A stretch of 62,909 nt of DNA from Gnetum montanum (taxonomy: Eukaryota > Streptophyta > Gnetopsida > Gnetales > Gnetaceae). Below, in pieces: positions 21,000-33,097 of this stretch. Position 1 is the stretch's first letter; each line of letters begins with the position of its first letter. Both the position numbers and the translations under genes were made by a program. Location: positions 450,793-513,701 of the forward strand of contig MNCI01010715.1 of assembly GCA_015680685.1 (NCBI GenBank), written 5' to 3'. The notes under the pieces were generated by a model, which made no database searches, had not been told where the DNA came from, and saw only the letters and a list, made by a program, of their open reading frames with translations.

Positions 21000-22918
21000 A
21001 TGTCTTCTTCTTCACATAAGAGCATTTCACCACCTAGGACTAACACAAGAGACAGTCGATGGCATAACACATGTAACCAAGATCTATCAATTCCTCAATA
21101 CTTCCGTGTGGTATATATTCATCATGATGAGTATGTACTCGACTTTACCTTTATTCTTCACCAAGACGAATAACTGCATTGGAGAGACTTGGAGGGTAAC
21201 ATAGTGCTGCCTCCAGACTAATCAGTCCCCAACATGCTCCTTTGTGCTCTCACACAAATAGGCATGCTGCATTTATATGCAGAGTACGTTGCATGTGATC
21301 ATGACATAAGGGACTATCATCCCACAGAAGTGCAACGTCAACGGGATTTGCAACAAGAGAGTCACCACACACCCTTGAAGGGTAAATGGCCCCATAATGC
21401 CTTGCATGTCTTAAGCAAAATTGGGGATGGTAGACCTACTTCAATAGGTTTCCCACCAAATGATGGTCAGGAGGTGGTGTATCAGAACCTCCACTCCACA
21501 GTTCACAACCCTGGTTCTGATCCCCATGAACATGAAGTGTTCAACAAGGGAACACAAACACACAATAAGGGTGGATGTTCTGATCATAATCATGATCAAG
21601 GCCATGACCACCAAAGAGAAGGTAGAAAACACCATCATGGCGATGGTTCTCCTTCTTCTTCACCTTCATCTTCACATTCACCCTCTCCTTCTGTATTCGG
21701 AAGCAGCCATAAGGAAACCAACCATGAGGATAAAGGGAAACAGAGTGAAAAACACCAATGAGATAGTCGAGAGCGAGGATGAGGGCACTCTAAGGAACCA
21801 AGGCATGGAAGAAGGAAGAGTAGGGAACCATGTAGACATCACAAACGCTATGAATGAGATGACCACAAAGAACCCCTACTCACAACTAGAAGCATGTTAG
21901 ATATAACAGAGGCCATAAGAGTTCCCACAAGGCACCAAAAAGATAGTAGGATCAAGAGGTTAGACATGAATAACATTCCATGGTTTGAGGGGGATACAAC
22001 GTTGATCCTCAAAATCATTTTCAAGAATTCCATGATGCATGTGACTTGCAAAACATAGAGAATAAATGGCAAAAGTTGAAGTTGTTCCCAAGGATACTGG
22101 TGAAAGAACTGAAAAGCTAGTACTGGTCCTTAGAACCAGAATCCATTCAAAGGTGGAGTATAATGCTAGAACTACTTAATGATAAGTACCAAACGTACTC
22201 TCAAGTTTCTAACCTATGGAAGCAAATCCAAGGATGGAAGCAGGGAAATCATGAATCCTTGGATGCTGCCATGGGCCACTATTATGCACTCTTACATCGT
22301 TGCCCTGGCCATGGTTATTCATAGTTGGATCAACTATGCCATCTTGTAGATGGACTTAGGCATGAAACAAGGAGAACTCTTGGAACATATGCCCAAGGGA
22401 GATTATCAAAGCTTAGGTCTCATCAGGATCATAGATTGCTATAGCAAGTAGCCAAGGAAGAAGGGGAGCTATGTAAGAGAGAAAGTGCGGAAGAGTACAA
22501 TCAAGATCCTTCCCTCTGCAAAAGGAGAGTGAGATTCTGTGAGGAGGAAGAAGAGTCGCCACTCGAAGAGATGGTGAATAGGAAAACCTTGCCGCTCCAA
22601 AAATTAACAACGGAATTGTTGGCAAAGGTAGACCAAATGTGGGACTCCCTGGATAGTATGTTCAAAACTATTCTTAAAGTTGTAGAGGAGTCTAGGGAGC
22701 GAGGTAGTGACTATGAAAAAAATAAAAAGAGAGAAATGGACAATGCACGTAACAAGGGTAATGGAAAAATGGCCATCACTGAATAGGTTGTGGATTCAGA
22801 CGTAGAAAATGATCGTGGATGTGAGATATTCCAATACGACCATCCTAAGGGATGTTGCCCAGTGATCTCACATCTACAAGAGTCTGGGTGTATGCACTCA
22901 ACCCACGACTTAATAAAT
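21000..22918 (+). pseudogene. gag of E2
   Basis: Starts at ATG 21000 (MSSSSHKSISPPR). The best-preserved stretch is 21234-21761 (175 residues) with the His-rich segment NHDQGHDHQREGRKHHHGDG and a Ser/Pro linker. The capsid block (HRCPGHGYS...LRHLVDGLRHETRRTLGTYAQG) is recognisable near 22290-22400. A C-terminal Glu/Lys-rich segment (22529-22786) and a zinc knuckle follow, in which one Cys is changed to Phe (CEIFQYDHPKGCC, near 22818-22858). Stops and frameshifts near 21760, 21900, 22325 and 22785 break it. Confidence 0.8.
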
Positions 22919-23376
22919 GGCAAGCACCCCGACAGTTACCTTATCCCCAAGGTAACCCAAGGTAGTTCCACCAACCATTAACATATTATCCAAGTGGAAC
23001 TCCATCACAACCCGTTGAGCAACATCAACAATGGCAATACCCACAGTCATGTGGGATGCCACCACCAAGGCAACAATACCCCTACCGGCAACCAAATCCA
23101 TATGGCTACTACGTGTAGTAGCCAATCTCTCCACATGACTTTGTTAGTCACGTGACACCACAACATCACTACCAAGCTCAGGAGTATTATAGAACTCCTT
23201 CTCCTAGGGGAGATAACCCACATACATACCATCCTTCAAATCTATCCACAACTCTCACACCGATGGCTCCATTATCGTCAGCTCCAACAATGCAAGGGGA
23301 ACTCCCCACTCAAACTTAGCAACACAATGCCACGAGGGTTGTAAATCTTCAACCCACTATTGGTTCTAACAATTGT
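22919..23376 (+). other. Gag-PR linker of E2
   Basis: Pro/Gln/Tyr-rich spacer like that of E1; stops are present. No separate gene. Confidence 0.5.
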
Positions 23377-24042
23377 ATGAAGAGAAGACCTTTTTTTAGA
23401 ACCAACAGTCCAACCAAGTCCTCACAACCACAAGCGGTTGAACCTCTAAACGCCTCCCCATCAAATAAGGCTTCAGAGCTCCCTTCAAACCAAACACCAA
23501 GCTCAACGCATACGGTTATATTAACACATGTCATTACTGACTGGATTAAGGTTGGCCACCTTCCCAAAAAAATTTCTGATCCTGGAAACCCCCTAATCTA
23601 TCTCCAAGTCGTTGGGAATGAACCATGTAAAGCTCTTCTGGACTCAAGTTCTGGAGTCAACTTAATATCGCAAGAGATGTACAAAGCCTGGAACCTGCCT
23701 CCATTGAGGAAGAGTAATATTTTCCTAGAGCCGACCAACCAGTCCATCACTATTCCCTTGGGACTGGTGGAGGACATCATTACCACTATGTGTGGGTGGT
23801 CGTACCCAGCTAATTTCCTAGTGATACAAGTAAATAATGATAAAGGGGACTTCCCAATAATAATGGGAAGGGCATGGCTAAGTACCATAAATGCACACCT
23901 AGGAATCTATGATCTTTCCTTGGAAATATCTAAGGAGAACACTTTTGGGAAGATCAAGAAGAAGAAGGTTCCATGCATCACATACAATGATACAGGGTGC
24001 AATTGCATGCATAAATGTTCAGTATGGCCTACATGCAACTAG
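23377..24042 (+). pseudogene. Aspartic protease of E2 (longest open pol fragment)
   Basis: 221 open codons from MKRRPFFRTNSPTK to the Cys-rich end after VPCITYNDTGCNC. The catalytic segment reads LLDSSSGVNLISQEMYKAW (D-S-S in place of D-[ST]-G). PLGLVEDIITTMCGW, FPIIMGRAWLSTINAHLG and ISKENTFGKIKKKK follow. Apart from the changed Gly the domain is intact in length compared with E1. It is the last pol domain of E2; all others are deleted. That it stayed open over 221 codons while gag decayed may be chance. Confidence 0.8.
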
Positions 24043-24310
24043 TGTGCATAAGAAATTAACATACAAAAGTACCTGTATGTAGCAACCACACAACAAGAAG
24101 ACACCCAGCGGTTGATAGCTGATCAAGAGAGCAACCCACCAACGTGCATGGAACTAACTAAGGAGATAACTAGTGCTCACATCGAAAGCATAGATGAACT
24201 TAAGCAGGTCTATTGCCAACTTCCAAATTTTAACCTAAAAACATCTATTGGGGGAAGTTGGAAATTCCTAAAAAATTCAAATAAGCATTTTGATAAGACA
24301 TTGTTTGTCA
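24043..24310 (+). other. Post-PR region and pol deletion junction of E2
   Basis: Matches E1 from about 15746 to 15990 (IESIDELKQVYCQLPNFNL, then GGSWKFL), then jumps at about 24273-24300 to sequence matching E1 near 18735-18755 (GTCAACATGCAACAAACCAAACC). About 2.75 kb encoding RT, RNase H and IN is missing. Confidence 0.8.
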
Positions 24311-25940
24311 ATGTGCAATAGACCAAACCTTACCATGAATCTAGTATGGCCAGTGCACATAATACCTCTGAGAAAGGATGACCCCACTCATTATTTTGAA
24401 TCTCCTCCTTCCAACTCAGTCATGGGGGAGATGGCCACCTCTACTAATCAATTAAGGCCCTCAGTTCTTTTTTAAGTTTTTGTTTTACACATTTTTGTTT
24501 TACAAATTTCTTTAAATTTTCTTGTTTTTGTTTTACAACAACGTTATGCTTTTTCATTTCTTTGTGTGTTTGTTTGTTTTGTTAGGTTCGTCACCTAATA
24601 AGTGCTCCTGATGGTGGTATGAACTATATTCTATTGATTGCTAATGTTTGGTTTTTACCTTTGAGTTATAATGTTGATACTAAGGTATGATTATTTTGGT
24701 ATAACAGGCAATGAGTCCACATCATCCATGCATTCATAAATTTCTATGGTCTCTCTTGGCTTGGAACTCTATAGTCCCTTTCTTAACAATAAAACTATTA
24801 ATGAACCAGTAACTAAGTATTACTCAAACTGAGGAAGGACTCAAGAACTAAAAAGGGTGTGACTTCAAGAGAATTTGATGCATTTGTGCTAGCTATTCTC
24901 TTGGGTGCTTGGATGTTTTCTTCTTGGGTTTTCCTTACCATTCCAATGTTGCTCCATTATTGAGAAGCTGAGCTAATAAAAATAATAAGTCTTTGCATGA
25001 TGTGATTCTCACGCAAAAAAAAAAAAGAAGAGAAAGTGAGGATTCAAAGCACACCCCTTTGATAAAATAATCATCTGGGCTACAAGCACTGGTTATGGAA
25101 CTAAACAAACATGTTTCTTCTAACTAAGGCCCTCTCTTGCTTCCTACTCTTTCTCTTCTTGTTTCTTCATAATGGTGGTGACTCTTTAGAGGAAGCATTC
25201 TTGCTACTTCAAGTGGATAGATTGGCCAAGTGTATTAATGCGAAGTCACTGAATGTGGATTGTTTGAGGTTGGATTTAGAATGAGACCTACTAAGTTACA
25301 TTAACTATAAATACACAAGGGGTTGTACAGCACCTTGTTCTTGGGACTCCATTCTGTTCTCTTCTCCTCATCATTCTTTCTCCATGTTCCACCTCATTGT
25401 TGGTTGTATTAGTAGTCTATATTTTGGTTGATGCATTGTTTTCTTTTTGGTAAACTCTTGTGGTTAAAGACTTTAACTCTTACTTCCACATGACATTTCT
25501 AGAGCCTATGGACTCTTTGAATGTGGGATTGTCATGGCATTAAAGGCATGAGCTTGCTTTGGGGAGGACCCACTGACATTCCTATTTGGTGCATCAGTTA
25601 ACCTCTTTTCCTTCAGAATTTTCACAATCACCATTTTTTTTGTTCATTATCACCTCTGACATCCATTTTATCAGCGTTGTCGTTGTTTCTTTTTCTCCAT
25701 CTTTCTTATTCCTTATCTTTTTCCATTCTATCATTACCAGAGGATTGCTCTTAGTCATGGGGGTCATGGTCCAATTTTTTCAATTTTCTCCTAACCCCTA
25801 CACCTTGGGTAGTCACCAGTGTTATATCTCCAAAATCTATATTAGCCATATCACAACTCAGCCAATGCACCATACACCAAGGCAAGGTATCAGCTGCATT
25901 GGGATTTATTTATTTATCCTTGCTAATATGATACTATGTT

Positions 25941-25953
25941 GTGTGTGCAGATG
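25941..25953 (+). promoter_or_regulatory. 3' splice-site-like sequence before the lost ORF-X
   Basis: GTGTGTGCAG followed by ATGG. In B the minus strand reads TTGATTGCAG followed by ATGG at 42054, the start of ORF-X. In E2 only a few codons of ORF-X remain after the ATG. Confidence 0.5.
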
Positions 25954-26095
25954 GCAATCATACAGCAATGGACTAGAGCTAGAGGAAACACTTAGGATGG
26001 ACTAGTGCTGGAATAGTCATACAAGGAACAAGATTGATGGTGCGGTTATGGACGAACGATGGAAGGTGCAATTTTGGCATCGGCAGCAACACATT

Positions 26096-26136
26096 TTCTT
26101 CTCTCTTCTCTCTTCTCTCTTCTCTCTTCTCTCTCA
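26096..26136. repeat. (TTCTCTC)n microsatellite
   Basis: About five tandem copies of a pyrimidine heptamer in the 3' untranslated region of E2. Confidence 0.85.
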
Positions 26137-26333
26137 GCTGTCAAATAAGGCTGGATGTCAAATGTATATAATGTTCACTATTTTCATGAACACTAATATT
26201 TCCATGTATTGTAATGTTGATCTGTTCACGTGTCACCCTGTTCACCATTAGTGTCATTCAAGTCAATAATCCCATACCTTCCTAATATTTTGTAAGGAAC
26301 TCGAGGACGAGTTTTCATTCAGTCATGGGGGTA

Positions 26334-27112
26334 TGATGAGCCACGATATCACGTACGTGATATCGCATCCTACCTCAATTTCTATAAATAAGAGGCAACT
26401 TCCCTTGTTCTGGGGGAAAAGCCTTAGACCCTTAGCTAAACTCTTGCAATTTTACCATTCCAGAGTTAGAATAATTCCTGTGTGCCTACAGTAGGAGTCC
26501 TAAAGTGAATGGATCTTTATTTGAGCAAATTGTACCTAAGCACACATTAGTGTACAGTAATAAAGATGAACTTTATGATAAACCTTGCAGCATACAGATT
26601 AAGATAAATAGTAATTAATTATTGTTAAATGTTTAAATGATTTCCTAGTGAATTAATCTCTCTCAACCCTTGACTCTCCTAGTTAAGTACACTCAGTATG
26701 ACCACTTCGAGCATGTGTGTAGCTCTTGGTAACCTAGTGATGATTAGTGTTTGGTAATCCCAGCAGTGTTACATTCGTTTAGGATGTGTGCAGCAAGTGG
26801 GAATGGATACTGGTGTTAGGAACAATTAGAACTTAGTTAGTGAATAGTTAATGAAAGTTAGTCATTTAGTTCTCTTTACCTTCCCCTATTAGCATAACAC
26901 ATTAAAAAGATAAAAGTTATAAAAATAATATACCTCAAGCTTACTTAACCATACAATCGTGAAAATATAAGTAAGTTTGGGAAGACAGTGATTGATTAAC
27001 CTTGAGTGTTCCATTAGGATTTATAAGCACTTATTCCTTGGAGTTCAACCGAATTGAGCGTGAAACACTTGTATTCATATGGTTGAGTGTAGGGGTACCT
27101 CGCCACTCATCA
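26334..27112 (+). mobile_element. Right LTR of the E1/E2 block
   Basis: 779 bp, TGATGAGCC...GCCACTCATCA, preceded by a PPT. U3 is only about 50 bp up to the TATA box (26383-26390). An AATAAA lies near 26562. It is the shortest complete alpha LTR here. The right end abuts the RT of D at 27113 with no target duplication. Confidence 0.85.
26344..26365. repeat. Perfect 22-bp palindrome in U3
   Basis: CGATATC half sites around a central ACGTACGT, 10 bp inside the LTR. It is the counterpart of the palindrome at 984-1005, which has GCGTACGC in the centre; both are perfect palindromes. Confidence 0.75.
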
Positions 27113-27720
27113 ACTACCGATCTACTATTGAAATATGCTAAGGGTCAGGCATTGGAATGTAGTAGGGACATTGCATAGATCAAAAGGCAAAAGTCCCCCA
27201 GGGACTTGTGAATGTTGTTTTGGCTTAGTCCTCCAACATGATCTAGATTTGGTTATAGCTTCTATAACCATCTAGAAAACTATAGTAGCAATGCCTGGAT
27301 ATTGTGCCTAACACCTGATCAATGAATGGCAATGAGAAATGGTCCTTGAATGTTGCCATATTTAGTAGTTGAAAATCAATGCAAACATGTCACTTACCAC
27401 CTTTCTTTCGCACAATAATGGCTGGACTAACCCACTTGCTATCCACAATGGGATACATAAACTTTGCGTTGAGGAGTTGTTCGATTTCCTCTTTGACAAT
27501 CTACTTCAGTTTGGGGTTTAATTTTCTTTGTCGCTACCTCTTTGGCTTCTTGGCTGGATCAATGTAGATATGATGCTGGCATATCCTAGGATCAATCTCT
27601 ATGAGTTCTAGATATGACCAGCAAAGGCTGCTAACCATTTTTCAACCACATTCAACAACATCTTTTCTATTCTTGAGAAATATTTGCATTAGTTATTACT
27701 AGCTTTCCATTTTTTAAGAA
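27113..27720 (-). pseudogene. RT of element D, N-terminal part, truncated
   Basis: Minus strand. Segments matching KEEIEQLL/YPI-SKWV, LLNMATFKDHFSLPF and FLDGYRSYNQI are readable between about 27560 and 27240, then TFTSPWGTFAF. The domain is cut at 27113 by the LTR end of the E1/E2 block, just before the catalytic Asp-Asp motif. Stops are present. It is the remains of the polymerase of D. Confidence 0.75.
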
Positions 27721-27959
27721 TACATATTCCATGCTAGCTAATAGAGTTTTTAATTCAAGGGAATCTTACTTAAAATTTTTAGGAATTTCCAAGTCTTCCT
27801 AATAGGTATCATCATTTTCATTATCAGAGAGTTGGTGATGAACTTTCTCTAGTTCATTCATGCCTATGAAATATGCACATATCAAGCTCTCAGTAGTTTC
27901 CATGAAAATTGTGCTACTCTTAGAATTAGCGGTCAACCACTAGGTGCCCTCTTATTTTG

Positions 27960-28650
27960 TGGCTACTGCATACAGACACCTTTGATCATTTTACTAACCA
28001 AATTTTCTACACATAATTACACCCTATATCGTTGTACACAATGCATGGAACTTGCTTCTTCCCAATCTTCTTAAATGCATTTTCTTTAAATATTTCCAAG
28101 GAAAGATCTCTTATGCTCATTTTTGCATCAATAGTTCTTAGCCATGTCCTTCCATGATGATTAGAAAGTCCCCTTTGCAATTCTCCACCTTGATCACTAG
28201 AAAATCAATAGGATAAGACCACTGACAAATAGTGATCACAATGTCTTCTACCAATCCTAATGGAATAGTGATGGACTATCTACCAATTCTAATATGATAT
28301 TTCTCTTCTTTAGAGGAGGTAGGTTTCATGCAATATACATCTCATGAGAAATCAAGTTAACATCAAAACCAGAATCAAGAAGAGCCTTACATAGTTCATT
28401 CCCAACAATCTACAAATAAATAAGAGGATTGCCAGGATTAGCTAATTTCCTAGAAAGGTTTCCAACATGGATCCAATCAGATATGGTATGAGTAAGCATC
28501 ACAATATGGATCCTAGGTAGTATTTGGTTTGAAGGAAATTAAATGAATTTGATACAAAGGGAGATGGAGGAATAGGGTTGCCAACTGTAGATGTATGTGA
28601 GGGCTTAGGTGGACTATGGGGTCAGAAGAAAGGTCTTTTCTTTGATCGAG
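27960..28650 (-). pseudogene. Aspartic protease of D
   Basis: Minus strand. The catalytic segment near 28366-28400 reads LLDSGFDVNLIS, so here the D-S-G triad is kept, unlike E1 and E2. The N-terminal KKRPFF-like segment is near 28635. The second half (LGLVEDIVI-like, then a MGRTW-like stretch near 28140) has frameshifts. A Cys-containing tail near 28010-28050 corresponds to VPCIxYND in E2. Confidence 0.7.
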
Positions 28651-30999
28651 TGTTCGAACCACTCGATTGATGAACTAGTTATAGATTAATAGCCCTGGTA
28701 GTGTTGCGTTGTTATGGTTGAGCAGGGAGTTCATCCTACATAGATGAAGTAGATGGTAGCTGTGCAAAGGTTCAAGGAACATGTGCAAGAATAGGATAAG
28801 GATAAGGATAAAAGGTGGTTTCTCTCCTTGCATGTGGAGAATGAGTTCGATAATAATCAAAAGGGTAGTGAGGTTGGAAAGTAGAAATGTGACTAGAAAA
28901 GTCACATGGAGAGAAGGGTTGCTAAATGTAATACCCATACAAATCAGGTTATCTGTAAGGGTATTACTACCTTGGTGGTGCCAACACCCATGAATGTGGT
29001 TGCTACCACTATTGAGACTACTCATATGGTTGTGCTGGAGTTTGACTTGGATAATACTATTGTTGTTGGTGGAACTGCCTTGAATTTCCTTGGGGATAAG
29101 GTAACCTTTTGGGTGTTTGCCTTTGTGGTAGGCATGGATTCAAAGCATACACCCTAGACTCCTGTAAGTGTGACACTATGGGGTAACATCCCTTACAATG
29201 TTCATAATGGCAAATGTCACATCTACTGTCATCATCTAATTCACTTCTCGTACCTCCCTCTATTATAGCAATCTTACCCTTACCTCTTTGATTGGCACAT
29301 TCAACTTCCTTGCGTCTCCTACACTCACAATCACTACATTATTCTTTAGACTCTTTAGCAATTTTTAGGATAGCTTGAAATCTACTATCCATGCATTCCC
29401 ATAACTGATCAACCTTAGTCGTAATTTCATATTGAAATTTTCAAAGTAGTAAGATTTTCCTATTTACCACCTCATCAAGTAATGATTCTTCCTCACCATC
29501 ATAGAATTGAACCTCCCCCTTGTGAATGGAAGGATCACAATTATACTCTTCCACACATTCTCGTTTCCTTAATTCTCCTTCTTATTTTTTTGCTTGCTTA
29601 ATCAATCTTTAAATCTAATGGATGCTTAATTCTGCCATTCATCCTTGGGCATAAACACTAAGGGTTCTCCTTGTTTCAGATTGAAGCCTGTCTACAATGT
29701 GGTGAAGTTGGTCTAATTAAGAATAACCATGGCTAGGACATTTATGCATTAAGGAATAGTATCGACCTATGGTGGCATCTAAGAATTCATGTGTTCCTTG
29801 TTTCCATCCTTTAATTTTCCTTCTCAAATGAGACACTTGAGAGTACATTTGATATTTTTCATTGAATAATTCAAGCATTATACCCTATCATCTAAGAGAC
29901 TCTAGTTCTAAGGACTAGTACTAGTTTTTTGTTTCATTAATAACTTAAGCTTTTGCCACTCATTTTCTATGTTTTGCAAGGCACATACATCTTGGAAAGC
30001 TTGGAGATGGTTCTGCAAATCTAAGTTATATCCCCCTTCAAACTGAGAAATATTTTTCATTTCTAGCTACTTGATTCAACTATCCTTTACATGCCTTATG
30101 TGAATTCATACTACCTCTATAATGTTTAGCATACTTCAAGTAGCAAGAAAAGGCTTATTGAGGACATGATTTTGGTGCCTATGATGCCCTCTGCTACGCC
30201 TTCATTCATGGTGATGGATCTCTCTTGAATGCCCACACCCTTCATCTTGGCCCCCTTGACAATCTCTTTGGCTATCTCAATCTCGTCAGTCACCTCCATC
30301 ATGGTCACATCCCCTGCAATTTCAATCAATGCCAAAAGAAGAAGATGATGATGATGAAGGAAAAGAGGAAGAAGGACTAGCACCATCATGGTGCCTACTA
30401 CCCCCTCTTCAATGATCATAGCCATGATCATGATCTTTTTTTTTTTGTTAGCATACTTACCATGATTTTCCTCTTTGGATCCTCTTGTGTCATTGGATCC
30501 ATTCTTGCCAAAACTAGGATTGTGGATCATGGATTGCAAGTTCTAGTTTTGACCTCCTTCATTGAAGTTAAAGAGATGAATTTCACTAAATAGAAAATCC
30601 CCCACCATCTTTTTGATATAGTAGGAGTGGGGAATCAATGAACCACTTTCCCTTCATAAATTCATAGTGATGTTCTAGCTATTAATCCCTAAGACATTGT
30701 GCTTTAATGTAATGATAATCCCTAACATCACTATCCTACACAACATACACAACATGAAGTTCCTAGAGATCCAAACACATAAGAGTTTGTTGGAGCATCG
30801 TAGGAATGGATCAATTGGGTGGTAACACGATGTTCTCCTCCATGTCACGCCATTGCAACTATTTATCCTAGTGTAGGATTAAGGTGAAACTAGATACATA
30901 CTCATCAAGATGAGCATATACCACTCTATAATTTTGGGACACCTACTGACGAACTCCATCAGACTTGGATGGAGAATCACTCCTGTGAGAAGAAGACAT
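28651..30999 (-). pseudogene. gag of element D
   Basis: Start ATG at 30999 opens MSSSHRSDSPSKSD, similar to E2. A 137-codon open stretch (30539-30126) covers the central His/Asp-rich part. The capsid block lies near 29640-29760. The zinc knuckle (CDICHYEHCKGC; C-x2-C-x3-H-x3-C) is near 29180-29215. The Pro/Gln/Tyr linker to protease follows (28650-29120). Many stops. Confidence 0.75.
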
Positions 31000-31127
31000 T
31001 TTATGTTAGAAAATAAGATCATAATGTGATCTATAAAATTTTTGTAGTAACTTTAATATATTATATGAATCTAAGGTTTGCTACAATAATTTCCACCAAG
31101 TCCTAGATGGTGCACATAACAATTAAA

Positions 31128-31148
31128 ATATCCCCAAAAATGACACCA
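31128..31148 (-). other. PBS of element D
   Basis: Minus strand, directly after the LTR: TGGTGTCATT then GGGGAT, a tRNA-Asp-type site with C-to-T and G-to-A changes. Confidence 0.7.
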
Positions 31149-31149
31149 A

Positions 31150-31987
31150 TGATGAGTAGTGAGGTACCCCGACACCCAACCATACGAATCACAAGCGTTC
31201 AAGTGCAATCTAGTCAAACTTGACTAACCTTAAGTTCCCAAGTACACTAGTTCTAGGAAGTGAAATCTAATCAAGATGATCATTTTCTTCTCAATTCCAC
31301 TCGTGAGGTACAAATATATGGTTAAGTGTAACTTAGGTATATGATTTTTATCATTTTATATTTTATAAGTTTAATCACCTAGAACAAGAATGAAAGGTAG
31401 AGGAATTTAATATCTAATTAATCTACTACCTAGCTAGCCTAACACAAGCACCTGTCCCCACTCTCTAGACACATCCTGAACGCATGTAATGTTACTAGAT
31501 CACCAAACGTTAAGTGTTGTTGGGATTCCAGACACTATACGTATGCTCAAAGTGGATGTGCTTATGTTCATTAACAACTAAAAATTAATTTCTTAATTAA
31601 AGTGCATTAAAGTAAAGTGCATGAATAATAAATTCATTAAAGAAAACATTAATCTGTTCTTAGTGCTGCAAGGATTATTGAAAGGGCTTGTCTTTATTTT
31701 TATCACACTACTGTGCTTAGGTACATCAGTACTCGAATAAAGATTCATACACACTTAGACTCATGCTACAAGCACTCAAAAATATTCTAACTCTAAAATG
31801 GCTAAACTACAATAACTTCATTATTCTATGCAAAAACCAACTCTCCAAATTGTGTGCCCAAGCACTATATTTATAGCCTAGCATATACCCCATGATATCA
31901 AATATTTGACATCACATCTTAGGGTCCAATATGGGGTATTTGATATTGAGGCTCCAATATCTAAGCATGTTTAAACACAATTCATCA
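31150..31987 (-). mobile_element. 5' LTR of element D
   Basis: 838 bp, TGATGAATTG (31987) to CTCATCA (31150) on the minus strand, TATA box near 31870. Partner of LTR 10259-11097. Only 14 bp (31988-32001) separate it from the 3' LTR of C. Confidence 0.85.
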
Positions 31988-32001
31988 TAGAGTAATATAA
32001 T

Positions 32002-32856
32002 TGATCAGTAGCAAATACCCCTACACTCAACCATACAAATCACTGAGGGTTCACATGAAATCCAGTCGAATTCCATGGACCCTTTGTCTTCTAGTACACT
32101 AGCCTTTAGGAAGTGAGACTAGCCCTAATAGTCATTCATTGTTTTCCTAATTACACTTGTGATGTGCAAAGGTATGGTTAAGTGTAATTGAGGTATATGA
32201 TTTTTATTATTTTTATGTTTTATGTTTTGGGTGCTTAAAATAAATAAAGGCTAAAAAAATGAAGTAATTTAATTGCTACTTGAATTTAACTAGCTATACC
32301 TAACTAATCCTAACATAAGCATTTGTTCCCACTTGCCATACACATCCTAAACATGTTTAACACTACTAGGTTACCAAACATTAAGCATTATTGTGAGTAC
32401 CAACCACTAAGCGTATGCTCGAAGTAAACATACTTATGTGCTTAATTAAATTCTATTTAATCTAGCTTACTTTAGCTTAATTACTTAAAGCATTAAAGGA
32501 AATTACATAAAAAATTAAATGCATAAATAATTAATTAATCTATTTCTAAGTGTTGCAAGGTTTATCAAAAAGCTTGTCTTTATTGCTGCACACACTACTG
32601 TGCTTAGATACAATAATGCTCAAATAAAGATCTATACACTCTTGACTCCTACTGCAAGTACTTAGAAAAATATTCTAATTTTCAAATGACAAAACTACAA
32701 GAGCTCCACTAAAACTATGACAAGATTATGCCATAAACATGGTGGGTAAGCACATATTTATAGGCAAAAATAGATACTATGTTGACAATACTACATCAAT
32801 GCATCAAATCATGCATCGATAGGGCCTAGTCGATGCAACCAATCTATGATTCATCA
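32002..32856 (-). mobile_element. 3' LTR of element C
   Basis: 855 bp, TGATGAATC (32856) to CTGATCA (32002) on the minus strand, after a PPT. TATA box near 32755-32763. U3 carries GACTAGGCC near 32822-32831, a motif repeated upstream of ORF-X in the same element. Confidence 0.85.
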
Positions 32857-33097
32857 TATCCCCACAACTAAATAAAAACTCATCCTTGACTTCTTTAAAA
32901 ATTTGAAAAGGTATGAAATTATTAACTAATGATAGACATATGACAAACATAAACACACAAAAACAAATACTAAGTGCCCAAGTGTACGAATATACAATCA
33001 TTATAAAATTTTCTAGTGTTCAGGATTATAAAATTAAACACCAAGATAAAATTTGACAAACATAATTCCTTTGATGATGTGAAGACGATGAAGAAGA

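Larger units (their letters stand above)
24311..26333 (+). other. 3' untranslated region of E2
   Basis: No supported gene. It has the family motif CATGGGGGAGATGGCC (24421), the same 3' landmarks as E1, a splice-acceptor-like ORF-X start site at 25941-25953, a (TTCTCTC)n repeat near 26096-26136 and a PPT (AGTCATGGGGGTA) directly before the LTR at 26334. Confidence 0.65.
11559..27112 (+). mobile_element. Composite plus-strand alpha block (LTR-E1-E2-LTR)
   Basis: Order: LTR 11559-12544, internal region E1 (12545 to about 20860), internal region E2 (about 20860-26333) and LTR 26334-27112. E1 holds gag, PR, RT, RNase H and IN; E2 holds gag and PR only. No LTR separates E1 and E2. The two outer LTRs belong to one family but have unrelated U3 parts and differ widely elsewhere. 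The flanking 5-mers (ATAGT at 11554-11558, ACTAC at 27113-27117) do not match. Together this points to a recombinant array, not a single insertion. Confidence 0.75.
10259..31987 (-). mobile_element. Element D: alpha retrotransposon split by the E1/E2 block
   Basis: The LTRs at 31150-31987 (5') and 10259-11097 (3') are closer to each other than to other alpha LTRs: both share the stretch around AGAACAAGA-TGAAAG and the following 100 bp. Between them lie gag, PR and the first part of RT (30999-27113), then the foreign plus-strand block (11559-27112), then a short 3' region with PPT (11558-11098). RT after its middle, RNase H, IN and most of ORF-X are missing, so the insertion came with a deletion or the block arose by rearrangement. 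The flanks TAAAC (10254-10258) and TAGAG (31988-31992) are only a weak duplication. Confidence 0.7.
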
